Positions 1-8,569 of a stretch of DNA of 33,756 bases are shown in pieces. The translations under genes and the position numbers were made by a program. The notes below the pieces were generated by a model that worked only from the letters and a program-made list of their open reading frames with translations, did no database searches and had not been told where the DNA came from. Source of the stretch: Acidocella sp. (GTDB lineage: Bacteria; Pseudomonadota; Alphaproteobacteria; Acetobacterales; Acetobacteraceae); assembly GCA_031291755.1 (NCBI GenBank), contig JARLIK010000025.1:1-33756 (forward strand). The letters run 5' to 3'. Each line of letters begins with the position of its first letter. The first letter of the stretch is position 1.

Positions 1-3000
1 ATCTACGGTTGGCGGCAAGTGCCGATCAATGTTGAGTGCATCGGCGAAAAAGCCAATGCCACGCGGCCTGAAATCGAACAGATCATGCTGTGGAACGCCC
101 GTGATGTCTCGGAGGAGGTGTTCGAGCGCGAGCTTTACATCATCCGCCGCAAAATCGAGAAGGCTGCGATTGCCGCACAGATTCCTGAACTGTATCTATG
201 TTCGCTGTCCTGCCGTTCGATTATTTATAAGGGCATGTTCCTGGCCGCCAGCCTGACGGATTTTTATCCTGATTTGATGGATGAACGCTTTGTCTCGCGC
301 TTTGCCATTTATCATCAGCGCTATTCCACCAATACGTTTCCCACTTGGCGCCTGGCGCAGCCGTTTCGCATGCTGGCGCATAATGGTGAAATCAACACCG
401 TTGCGGGCAACATCAACTGGATGAAGAGCCATGAGACGCGCCTGGCTGCCGAAGGGCTGAACGAGTTCCTCGATGCTGTGAAGCCGGTGGTGCAGGCGGG
501 CGGCTCTGATACCGCATCGCTTGATAACGTGTTTGAACTGCTGGTGCGGGCGGGGCGCGATGCGCCGATGGCAAAAGCCCTGATGATTCCGCCGTCGATC
601 GGAAATGATTCCTCAATGCCTAAATCGCATCGGGATTTGTTTCTATATTGCAACGTGGTGATGGAACCCTGGGATGGCCCTGCAGCCATCACCGCCACCG
701 ATGGCCGTTTTGTCATTGCCGGGCTGGATCGCAACGGCTTGCGGCCGCTGCGTTATTGCGTGACCACCAACCACATGCTGGTGGTCGGCTCCGAGACCGG
801 TATGGTGAAGTTCGATGAAGAGCATATCGTCGAGAAAGGCCATGTTGGCCCAGGCCAGACGATCGGCGTGGATTTGAACGCACCGAAATTCTATCACGAT
901 ACTGAAATGAAAGACATGCTTGCCGCGCGCCAGAATTTTGGCGCATGGACCAAGGGTATCACGGTGATCGACCACATCGTGAAGACTGATGCGCCGGAAC
1001 CGGTGCGTTTTGACGCCGAAGAGTTGCGTCGCCGCCAGTTGGCAGTGGGATACACACTCGAAGAGTTAGAACTATTGTTGCAGCCGATGGTGGATGATGC
1101 CTCCGAAGCCGTCGGCTCAATGGGCGATGATACGCCGATTGCTGTATTGTCGGAAAAATACCGTGGGCTGCATCATTATTTCCGCCAGAGCTTTAGCCAA
1201 GTCACCAATCCGGCGATTGACAGCTTGCGCGAAACCCGGGTGATGAGTTTGAAAACCCGGCTTGGGAACCTTGGCAACGTGCTCGATGAAGATGCCGAGC
1301 AATGCAATTTGTTGCAGCTCGACACGCCAGTTTTGTCGACCGCCGAATTCGATGCGATGCGCAAGACCATGGGCGATGCCGCCTGCGTGGTGGATTGCAC
1401 CTTCAAGGTGATCAACGGCGAAGGTGGTTTGCGCCGCGCCATTGAGCGTATCCGCCGTGAGGCTGAGGAGGGCGTTCGTGCCGGTTGCACCCATGTCATC
1501 CTCACTGACGAGGCGATGAGCCAGGAACGCGCGCCGATCCCGATGATTCTGGCCACCGGTGCCGTGCATACGCATCTGGTGCGGCAATCGCTGCGCACTT
1601 TCACCAGTCTGAACGTGCGCTGCGCGGAATGTCTGGATGTGCATTATTTCGCGGTGCTGATCGGCGTTGGCGCTACCACGGTGAATGCTTATCTGGCGCA
1701 GGAGAGTATCGCCGACCGCCACGCGCGCGGCCTGTTTGGTAAGCTTACTCTAAAAGAAGCCATTGGCCGGTATAAAAAGGCGGTCGATAAGGGCCTGCTG
1801 AAGGTGATGAGCAAGCTTGGTATCTCGATGGTCGCCTCCTATCGCGGCGGCTATAATTTTGAGGCCATTGGTTTGTCGCGAGCTCTGGTTGGTGAATTTT
1901 TCCCAGGTATGGCCTCGCGTATTTCCGGAATCGGTTTGCAAGGCATCGCGCATAAGGTGCTGGAGCTGCATAAAGCGGCGTGGCACGGCAATGTTGTGCC
2001 GCTGGAAATTGGTGGCGCTTATCGTTTGCGCCGTAGCGGTGAAACCCATGCGTTTGATAACAACGTCGTGCATTTGTTGCAGACCGCTGTGGGCTCGGAT
2101 TCTTATCAACTGTATCGCCGCTATGCCGATGCGGTGCGCCGCCAAGCCCCGGTGGCGCTGCGCGATTTGCTTGATTTCCGCACCGACAATGTCACGCCAA
2201 TTCCTGTGGACGATGTTGAAAGTGTCACTGAAATTCGCAAGCGCCTGCTGGCTCCCGGCATTTCGCTTGGCGCATTGAGTCCGGAAGCGCATGAGACACT
2301 CTCAATTGCGATGAACCGCATTGGCGCACGTTCCGATTCCGGTGAGGGTGGTGAAGACCCCGCGCGTTCGGAGCCGCGTGCAAATGGCGATAATGCCTCA
2401 TCGGCCATCAAGCAGATTGCCTCGGGCCGGTTTGGTGTCACCGCGCAGTATCTCAACAACTGCAAGGAAATTGAAATTAAAATCGCCCAAGGCGCCAAGC
2501 CGGGTGAGGGCGGGCAGTTGCCTGGTTTCAAGGTGACGGAACTCATCGCCAAACTGCGTCACGCCACACCTGGCGTGATGCTGATCTCGCCACCGCCGCA
2601 CCACGATATTTATTCGATCGAGGATTTGGCGCAGCTTATTTATGACCTCAAGCAGATCAACCCGGATGCGACGGTTTGCGTGAAGCTGGTCTCGCGTTCA
2701 GGTATTGGTACCATCGCGGCGGGCGTTGCCAAGGCCAAGGCCGATGCGATTCTCATCTCCGGTCATGTCGGCGGTACGGGTGCTTCACCACAATCATCGG
2801 TGAAATACGCCGGCATGCCATGGGAAATGGGTCTCTCGGAAGTGCATCAGGTGCTCACGCTGAACCGTCTGCGCCATACAGTAACATTGCGCACCGACGG
2901 CGGTATCAAAACCGGCCGCGATGTGGTGATCGCCGCCATGCTAGGTGCCGAGGAATTTGGCATTGGCACGGCCTCATTGGTAGCCATGGGCTGCATCATG

Positions 3001-4128
3001 GTTCGTCAGTGCCATTCCAACACTTGCCCAGTTGGCGTGTGTACGCAGGATGACGCGCTGCGGGCAAAATTTGAAGGCTCGCCCGAGAAGGTTATCAACC
3101 TATTCTCGTTCATCGCCGAAGATGTGCGCGGTATTCTGGCTTCACTTGGCTTCAAGCGCATTCAGGACATTATCGGTCGCACCGATTTGCTGCATCAGGT
3201 CAGCCGTGGTGCGGATATTCTTGATGATCTCGATTTGAACCCAATTCTCGCGCAGGCCGACCCTGGCGGCCATGCACGCTATTGTACCCGTGTTGGGCGC
3301 AATGAGGTGCCTGAAACCCTCGATGCGCAGATGATCAAGGATGCCAGCGCCTTCTTTGAGCACGGCGATAAAATGCAGTTGCAATATAACATCCGCAACA
3401 CGCACCGCGCCATCGGCACCAAGTTCTCCTCGCAGATCGTGCGGAAGTTCAAAGGTATAAAACTGCAACCCAACCATGTCACAGTGCGGCTGCGCGGTTC
3501 AGCCGGGCAGTCGCTTGGTGCCTTTGCGGTGGCTGGCCTGAAGTTGGAAGTGTTTGGCGACTCGAACGACTACGTGGGCAAAGGTCTCTCGGGCGGCACC
3601 ATCGTTGTGCGGCCTGCGCCGTCGTCCAAGCTGGTCAGTAACGAGAACACCATTATCGGCAACACCGTGTTATACGGTGCCACCGCCGGTGAGCTTTATG
3701 CGGCGGGCAAAGCCGGTGAGCGTTTTGCGGTGCGTAACTCTGGTGCCATTGCTGTCGTCGAGGGCATTGGCTCGAACGGTTGCGAGTACATGACCGGCGG
3801 CACGGTGGTTATTCTGGGCGACATTGGCGAAAACTTTGGCGCTGGGTTTACCGGTGGTCATGCGTTTGTTTATGACCCTGAGGAGAAGTTCGAGAAGCGG
3901 GTGAATGGCGAATCGCTGCACTGGCAGCGCGTGGCTACCAGCTACTGGGAAGATGTGCTGAAAAATCTCATCGGCAGGCACGTCACCGAAACCCAGAGCC
4001 GCTACGCCGCCACCTTGTTGAATGACTGGGACCGGGTGTTGCCGCATTTCTGGCAAATCGTGCCGCGCGAATATGTGAAATACCTTGCCAGCCCGCTGAA
4101 CGAGGAGATCACCGCCGTGCGCGCCTGA
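1..4128 (+). CDS. gltB: Glutamate synthase large (alpha) subunit, 5'-truncated by window edge
   Basis: This is the large chain of glutamate synthase, which makes two glutamates from glutamine and 2-oxoglutarate in ammonia assimilation. The frame is open to base 1, with residues typical of the family before the first ATG-like codon, so the gene starts outside the window. It shows 1375 codons, against about 1500 in the family, so the N-terminal nucleophile cysteine is not visible. The rest of the class II amidotransferase domain is present (HQRYSTNTFPTW, LAHNGEINT), followed by the central domain, the FMN-binding synthase domain, and the C-terminal GXGXG beta-helix from about codon 1140. The 3Fe-4S cysteines are C998, C1004 and C1009, spaced C-x5-C-x4-C. 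No gltD follows; the next gene is a GST-like gene 44 bases downstream, so the small subunit must lie upstream or elsewhere. Confidence 0.97.
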   Translation: MYGWRQVPINVECIGEKANATRPEIEQIMLWNARDVSEEVFERELYIIRRKIEKAAIAAQIPELYLCSLSCRSIIYKGMFLAASLTDFYPDLMDERFVSRFAIYHQRYSTNTFPTWRLAQPFRMLAHNGEINTVAGNINWMKSHETRLAAEGLNEFLDAVKPVVQAGGSDTASLDNVFELLVRAGRDAPMAKALMIPPSIGNDSSMPKSHRDLFLYCNVVMEPWDGPAAITATDGRFVIAGLDRNGLRPLRYCVTTNHMLVVGSETGMVKFDEEHIVEKGHVGPGQTIGVDLNAPKFYHDTEMKDMLAARQNFGAWTKGITVIDHIVKTDAPEPVRFDAEELRRRQLAVGYTLEELELLLQPMVDDASEAVGSMGDDTPIAVLSEKYRGLHHYFRQSFSQVTNPAIDSLRETRVMSLKTRLGNLGNVLDEDAEQCNLLQLDTPVLSTAEFDAMRKTMGDAACVVDCTFKVINGEGGLRRAIERIRREAEEGVRAGCTHVILTDEAMSQERAPIPMILATGAVHTHLVRQSLRTFTSLNVRCAECLDVHYFAVLIGVGATTVNAYLAQESIADRHARGLFGKLTLKEAIGRYKKAVDKGLLKVMSKLGISMVASYRGGYNFEAIGLSRALVGEFFPGMASRISGIGLQGIAHKVLELHKAAWHGNVVPLEIGGAYRLRRSGETHAFDNNVVHLLQTAVGSDSYQLYRRYADAVRRQAPVALRDLLDFRTDNVTPIPVDDVESVTEIRKRLLAPGISLGALSPEAHETLSIAMNRIGARSDSGEGGEDPARSEPRANGDNASSAIKQIASGRFGVTAQYLNNCKEIEIKIAQGAKPGEGGQLPGFKVTELIAKLRHATPGVMLISPPPHHDIYSIEDLAQLIYDLKQINPDATVCVKLVSRSGIGTIAAGVAKAKADAILISGHVGGTGASPQSSVKYAGMPWEMGLSEVHQVLTLNRLRHTVTLRTDGGIKTGRDVVIAAMLGAEEFGIGTASLVAMGCIMVRQCHSNTCPVGVCTQDDALRAKFEGSPEKVINLFSFIAEDVRGILASLGFKRIQDIIGRTDLLHQVSRGADILDDLDLNPILAQADPGGHARYCTRVGRNEVPETLDAQMIKDASAFFEHGDKMQLQYNIRNTHRAIGTKFSSQIVRKFKGIKLQPNHVTVRLRGSAGQSLGAFAVAGLKLEVFGDSNDYVGKGLSGGTIVVRPAPSSKLVSNENTIIGNTVLYGATAGELYAAGKAGERFAVRNSGAIAVVEGIGSNGCEYMTGGTVVILGDIGENFGAGFTGGHAFVYDPEEKFEKRVNGESLHWQRVATSYWEDVLKNLIGRHVTETQSRYAATLLNDWDRVLPHFWQIVPREYVKYLASPLNEEITAVRA

Positions 4129-4172
4129 GGGCCGGACTTTTATCAGGCTTAATCTGATGGCATAACTGAGGC

Positions 4173-4841
4173 ATGCGAGTCCTGTACCACCTGCCTCTGT
4201 CGCCGTATTCGCGTAAAGTTCGCTTGGTACTCGCTGAAAAGCGTTTGCCATTCGAACTGCGTGTGGAGAAATCCTGGCAGCGTCGCCCGGAGTATCTGGC
4301 GCTGAACCCGGCGGCCACCGTGCCCACGCTGGTCGAGGATAACGGCTTGGTTATCCCTGACTCCGCTGTCATCTGCGAATATCTCGACGAAGCCTATCCC
4401 GATACGAATCTAATGGGCCGCACCATTGCCGAGCGGGTAGAGGTGCGAAGGCTGGCCACCTGGTTTGACCATAAATTTTCCGATGAGGTGGGGCGCAACC
4501 TGTTGTGGGAAAAATCCATGAAGCAGGCGCTGGGGCTGGGGGCGCCTGAAGCCGGTGCGCTGCGGGCCGGTTATGCCAATATCAAGAATCATCTGAATTA
4601 CATCGGCTGGCTGGCGGAGAACCGCAAATGGCTGGCGGGTGCCAACCTTTCGGTAGCTGATTTTGCCGCAGCGGCGTTTCTGTCCTCGCTGGATTTTCTG
4701 GGCGATGTGGATTGGACGCTCTCTGCCCCGGCGAAGGATTGGTATGCGCGGATGAAATCGCGGCCATCTTTCCGCGCCATATTGGCGGACCGTATGACCG
4801 GCCTGGCACCACCGCCGCATTATTCGGATTTGGATTTTTAA
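4173..4841 (+). CDS. Glutathione S-transferase family protein
   Basis: The 222-residue product has the two-domain layout of cytosolic glutathione S-transferases. The N-terminal thioredoxin-like domain (about residues 1-78) begins with a beta strand and then SPYSRKVRLVLAEK, where the serine-rich turn is the usual glutathione-activating site. It continues with NPAATVPTLVEDNG, the cis-proline segment, and PDSAVICEYLDE, the glutamate/serine glutathione-binding site. An all-helical C-terminal domain follows, containing the N-capping-type segment SVADFAAAAFLSSLDFLG. The substrate cannot be read from the sequence. The start is the first in-frame ATG, with a GAGG very close upstream. The gene lies between gltB and an SDR gene on the same strand and may be co-transcribed with them. 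Confidence 0.9.
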   Translation: MRVLYHLPLSPYSRKVRLVLAEKRLPFELRVEKSWQRRPEYLALNPAATVPTLVEDNGLVIPDSAVICEYLDEAYPDTNLMGRTIAERVEVRRLATWFDHKFSDEVGRNLLWEKSMKQALGLGAPEAGALRAGYANIKNHLNYIGWLAENRKWLAGANLSVADFAAAAFLSSLDFLGDVDWTLSAPAKDWYARMKSRPSFRAILADRMTGLAPPPHYSDLDF

Positions 4842-4863
4842 GGACGAGGGCATAGGTTTCCTC

Positions 4864-5727
4864 ATGCCTGATTTGCTCATTTTCGGCTTCGGCTATTCCG
4901 GCCGCGCCGTTGCTCTGGCAGCGCGTGACGCGGGTTTTCGTGTCACCGCTACCTCCCGCCACGCATCCGCGCAAAATCAACCAATTGGTATTAGTATTAT
5001 TGGCTTTGATGCCGCAGCCGATGCCATTGGATCGGCCACACATATTTTGTCCACCGCCGCTCCGGATGATCAAGGCGATCCGGTGCTGGCACTCTATGCA
5101 GCGCAAATTGCAGCCGCCAAGAATCTTACCTGGATCGGCTATCTTTCCACCACCGGCGTCTATGGCAACCGTGACGGCGGCTGGGTGGATGAGGATACGC
5201 CGCCAGCCCCGCAATCGCCGCGTGCCGGGCGCCGGGTAGCGGCAGAGGCGGCTTGGTCGAAATTTTCGGATGTTTGCGTCGATATTTTCCGTCTCGCGGG
5301 GATTTATGGCCCTGGCCGCTCGATGTTTGATGATTTGCGGGAGGGTTCGGCGCGGCGCGTGGTCAAGCCTGGGCATTTGTTTGGCCGGATTCATCGTGAC
5401 GATATCGCGCAGGGCGTATTGGCCGCCATGCGCCGCCCAACGTCACCTGGCGTCAGTATTTTCAATTTTTCGGATGACGAACCGGCTGCCAGCGCCGATG
5501 TGGTGGTTGAGGCAGCCACTCTATTAGGTGTTGCGCCGCCGTCTCCAGTGGCATTCGCCGATGCGATCCCGGCGATGAGCCCAATGGCGCGCTCATTCTG
5601 GGCCGAAAACCGCCGGGTTGCCAATCAAAAAACCAAAGCGGAGCTGGGGATAAATTGGAAATACCCAACCTACCGCGAAGGTTTACGCGCCATCCTCGCC
5701 GAGGAGCGCGGTGAGGGTTCGCTGTAA
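4864..5727 (+). CDS. SDR/NAD(P)-dependent epimerase-like protein (YeeZ type)
   Basis: The 287-residue product is a Rossmann-fold protein of the extended/atypical SDR group. The dinucleotide-binding glycine loop is at the N-terminus (LLIFGFGYSGRA, about residues 4-15). The segment YLSTTGVYGNRDGGWVDEDT near residues 95-114 matches the strand and serine region of nucleoside-sugar epimerase-like proteins. The usual YxxxK pair is not obvious: the expected place reads RAGRRVAAEAAW. This resembles the YeeZ-like subgroup, whose substrate is unknown to me. A second conserved patch, DIFRLAGIYGPGRSM, follows at about 141-155. The start ATG lies 22 bases after the GST-like gene. The 3' end overlaps the converging hydrolase gene by 45 bases, so both stop codons lie inside the neighbour's coding sequence. 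Confidence 0.85.
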   Translation: MPDLLIFGFGYSGRAVALAARDAGFRVTATSRHASAQNQPIGISIIGFDAAADAIGSATHILSTAAPDDQGDPVLALYAAQIAAAKNLTWIGYLSTTGVYGNRDGGWVDEDTPPAPQSPRAGRRVAAEAAWSKFSDVCVDIFRLAGIYGPGRSMFDDLREGSARRVVKPGHLFGRIHRDDIAQGVLAAMRRPTSPGVSIFNFSDDEPAASADVVVEAATLLGVAPPSPVAFADAIPAMSPMARSFWAENRRVANQKTKAELGINWKYPTYREGLRAILAEERGEGSL

Positions 5728-6438
5728 TAGGTGTAAATCGGCATCGCGTGAGAGCCGGTGGTCGCCATCCTTGATGAAAACCACCTGCACATCCTGGCTT
5801 TGCAGTTTTTCAAGCAATTTCAGACTCAGCCGCCAAGGCACATCTGGGTCAGCCATGCCATGCAGAATCCGCACCGGGCAGGTAATGGGAATCGGGCCGC
5901 CTAACAATAAATGATTACGCCCATCGGCCAGCAATTTGGCGGTAAATGGCACCGGCGGGCCATATTCGCTGGGCGGTGCGAAAAATCCATCCCGCGCTAA
6001 AGCGGCCCGTCCCTCCTCTGTCAGCCCTGGTTCAATCAGTTCGGCGGTAAAATCAGGGGCAGGGGCAATCAGCAGTAAATTACGCACCTGCGCTCCCAAC
6101 CGGCGGGCCAGCAGCAGTGCAATCCAGCCGCCCATCGAGGAGCCTACCAGAATTACCGGCTTATCGCCGCAAACATGCACGATCACCAAAGCGGCGTCGG
6201 CGGTCCACTCCCCGATGCTGCCCTCGGCAATTTTACCCTCACTGGCGCCATGTCCGGAATAATCCAGCCGCAGCATCGCCTGGCCGCGTACCGCGCACTG
6301 GCTTTGCAGCGCCATTGCCTTGGTGCCGCCCATGTCTGAGGCAAACCCTGGCAGGAATACCACAATCGGCGAAGCGCCGGGTAGCAGTTCATAGGCCAGT
6401 TTAACGTCATCTTCACGGCGGATCGTCGTTATCCCCAA
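5683..6438 (-). CDS. Alpha/beta hydrolase (ABHD10-like serine hydrolase)
   Basis: The product is a serine hydrolase of the alpha/beta fold, about 251 residues from the start chosen here. The oxyanion strand reads VVFLPGFASDMGGTKA, followed by LDYSGHGAS, the nucleophile elbow GSSMGGW (Ser about residue 101), the acid in HGMADPDVPW and the histidine in KDGDHRLS. This pattern resembles the ABHD10/thioesterase-like group; the substrate is unknown. The longest frame begins with TTG at 6531, but that would overlap the start of the divergent glycosyltransferase gene and adds residues unlike the family. I prefer TTG at 6438, which has GGGGAG seven bases upstream and gives a family-like N-terminus; no in-frame ATG occurs until inside the hydrolase core. 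The gene's end overlaps the converging SDR gene by 45 bases. Confidence 0.85.
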   Translation of the reverse strand: MGITTIRREDDVKLAYELLPGASPIVVFLPGFASDMGGTKAMALQSQCAVRGQAMLRLDYSGHGASEGKIAEGSIGEWTADAALVIVHVCGDKPVILVGSSMGGWIALLLARRLGAQVRNLLLIAPAPDFTAELIEPGLTEEGRAALARDGFFAPPSEYGPPVPFTAKLLADGRNHLLLGGPIPITCPVRILHGMADPDVPWRLSLKLLEKLQSQDVQVVFIKDGDHRLSRDADLHLLQRTLTALLGEDGA

Positions 6439-6509
6439 AGCCTCATCTCCCCAACCGTTGCAAAGCGTGTTAGCGCGGCGCACATGAACGCCTTGATTAA
6501 ATTTCCACA

Positions 6510-7646
6510 ATGACTGACCACGCACGGACAATATTACAAGTCTTGCCCCGGCTGGATACCGGTGGCGCTGAACGGGTGGTGATCGAGATCACCGAAGCGT
6601 TGAGCGAGCTTGGGCACCACACCATCATCGCCTGCGATGGCGGGGTACTATCCTCGGCGGCTACACGCGCCGGTGCCAAAATTGTAAATCTACCGCTGGC
6701 GTCAAAATCGCCCTTCACCATGCGCCGGAATGCCGCCCAACTCGCCAAACTGATCAAAAGTGAGGCTATCGACCTGGTCCACGCGCATTCCCGCGCCCCG
6801 GCCTGGTCGGCGCTGTGGGCCACGCGGCGCACCAAAACCCCGTTCGTGACCAGTTATCATGGCACCTATAATGAGAATGCGCCCTTCAAGCGCCGCTATA
6901 ACGCGGTGATGGCCTCGGGTGACCGGGTGATTGCTGTCAGCGCTTTCATAGGCAGCTTGGTGCGTGAGCGGCACAAGGTGGGTGACGACCGGCTGCGGAT
7001 CATCCCGGGTGGCGTGGACGCCGATAAATTCGACCCGGCCCTGGTGCAGGGTGACCGGATGGCCAAGCTGGCGCGTGATTGGCGGCTGGATGTTGATACC
7101 CCCATCATCATGCTGGCCGGCAGGCTGACTGAATGGAAAGGCCAGCGGGTGCTCATCGCGGCGCTGGCGATGATGCGTCATGCCAACGCCGTGGCGGTGC
7201 TGGTGGGGAGCGATCAGGGCCGCGAAACCTATGCCCAAAGCCTGATCAGCCAGGCGGAATCCCTTGGTGTTTCTGGCCGCCTGCGCATGGTGGGCCATAC
7301 CGAGGATATGCCAGCGGCCTTGATGCTCGCCGATATTGTGGTGAATGCCTCAACCGACCCTGAAGGTTTTGGACGCACGGTGGTGGAAGCTCAGGCAATG
7401 GGCCGGGTGGTGATTGCTACCGATCACGGTGGCGCAGGTGACACGATTCTAGATGGCGAAACCGGCTTTCTGGTGCCGCCCGGTGACCCTCAGGCGCTCG
7501 CCAACGCCCTCGATCATGCACTGGATTTTTCCACCGAGCAGCGCCTCGCCTGGGGGGAGCACACCAGGGAGTTAGTGGGCGAAAATTTCTCGGTGCGAGC
7601 GATGCAATATGCCGTCTTGCGTGTTTATGGTGAGTTGCTGGATTGA
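6510..7646 (+). CDS. Glycosyltransferase family 4 (GT-B fold)
   Basis: The 378-residue product is a retaining GT-B glycosyltransferase. The N-terminal acceptor domain starts with the typical QVLPRLDTGGAERVV glycine loop. The donor-binding domain shows IIMLAGRLTEWKGQ near residue 195 and the sugar-nucleotide motif E-x7-E (E285 and E293 in PEGFGRTVVEAQAMG). Such enzymes act on the cytoplasmic side in lipopolysaccharide or capsule synthesis; donor and acceptor cannot be read here. No clear Shine-Dalgarno precedes the ATG, but the N-terminus fits the family. The stop overlaps the TTG start of the next GT9 gene by four bases, implying coupled translation and a shared glycan pathway. Confidence 0.92.
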   Translation: MTDHARTILQVLPRLDTGGAERVVIEITEALSELGHHTIIACDGGVLSSAATRAGAKIVNLPLASKSPFTMRRNAAQLAKLIKSEAIDLVHAHSRAPAWSALWATRRTKTPFVTSYHGTYNENAPFKRRYNAVMASGDRVIAVSAFIGSLVRERHKVGDDRLRIIPGGVDADKFDPALVQGDRMAKLARDWRLDVDTPIIMLAGRLTEWKGQRVLIAALAMMRHANAVAVLVGSDQGRETYAQSLISQAESLGVSGRLRMVGHTEDMPAALMLADIVVNASTDPEGFGRTVVEAQAMGRVVIATDHGGAGDTILDGETGFLVPPGDPQALANALDHALDFSTEQRLAWGEHTRELVGENFSVRAMQYAVLRVYGELLD

Positions 7647-8539
7647 AAATTCTCGTCATCAAGCATGGCGCCTTGGGGGATATCATCCTCGCCGCTTCGG
7701 CCTTTGCGGCGATTCGGGCGGCGCATGCTGATGACGAGATTACTTTGATGACCACACCGCCCTTTGCCGGATTTCTGTCGGCCAGCCCGTGGTTCAACCA
7801 TATTATCACCGATGCCAGGCCCGAGCCTTGGAATATTTCTGGCATCATGAAACTGCGCCGCCAATTACGCGGTTTCGATATGGTCTATGATTTGCAAACC
7901 TCGTCCCGCTCCACGCGCTATTTTGAATTGGCCGGCAAACCGCGCTGGAACGGCATCGCGCCTGGCTGTGCCATGCCCCATACCGACCCACAGCGTGATT
8001 TCATCCATACAAGGGAACGCCTGGCCGGGCAGCTGGCGGCGGCAGGCATAGCAAACCTGCAACCGCCGGATTTCTCATGGGTGCAGGCTGATATTTCCCG
8101 CTTCATGCTGCCGCCGCGCTTTGCTCTGCTGGTGCCGGGTGCGGCCTTGCACCGGCCCGAGAAGCGTTGGCCGGAAGCTAAATTCGCGGCCTTGGCGGCG
8201 CAATTGCCCATGCGCGTCGTGGTGGTGGGCAGCCGTAGCGAGGCACCCCTAGCCGCCGTCATCCGCTCTTTCGCGCCGCAAGCCATTGATCTGACAGGCC
8301 AGACGAGTTTGCTTGAGCTAATCGCGGTGATCAGCCGCGCCACCCTCGCGGTTGGGAATGATACCGGGCCGATGCATATGGCGGCGGCCTTGGGGGTGAC
8401 CTCGCTGGTGATGTTCTCCGCCGCCAGTGACCCTAAGCTGACCGCACCCCGTTACCCTGATGGCGGTTGGCCGATCATTCTGCAGGCCCCGCATCTGGCT
8501 GGGCTATCAGTTGCGCAAATTGTCGCAGCCCTGCCATAA
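7643..8539 (+). CDS. Glycosyltransferase family 9 (heptosyltransferase-like)
   Basis: The 298-residue product belongs to the GT9 family, which includes ADP-heptose:LPS heptosyltransferases. The N-terminus reads KILVIKHGALGDIILAASA, the characteristic opening of the acceptor domain. The C-terminal donor domain has VPGAALHRPEKRWPEAKFAAL and the signature GNDTGPMHMAAALG with D240. The family usually adds heptose to the lipopolysaccharide core in the cytoplasm, but which sugar is used here is not visible. The start is TTG within the TTGA overlap with the upstream GT4 gene, so translation is probably coupled. At 298 residues it is slightly short for the family. thrS starts 30 bases downstream. Confidence 0.9.
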   Translation: MKILVIKHGALGDIILAASAFAAIRAAHADDEITLMTTPPFAGFLSASPWFNHIITDARPEPWNISGIMKLRRQLRGFDMVYDLQTSSRSTRYFELAGKPRWNGIAPGCAMPHTDPQRDFIHTRERLAGQLAAAGIANLQPPDFSWVQADISRFMLPPRFALLVPGAALHRPEKRWPEAKFAALAAQLPMRVVVVGSRSEAPLAAVIRSFAPQAIDLTGQTSLLELIAVISRATLAVGNDTGPMHMAAALGVTSLVMFSAASDPKLTAPRYPDGGWPIILQAPHLAGLSVAQIVAALP

Positions 8540-8569
8540 CCCCTGCACGATTATTGGAGTTTGATTTAG

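Noticed and set aside
1750..2292. A 180-codon minus-strand frame inside gltB
   Set aside because: It is a shadow of the strongly conserved gltB frame with no family motif.
4142..4158. ATCAG/CTGAT hairpin after gltB as a terminator
   Set aside because: The stem is only five weak base pairs and no T-run follows.
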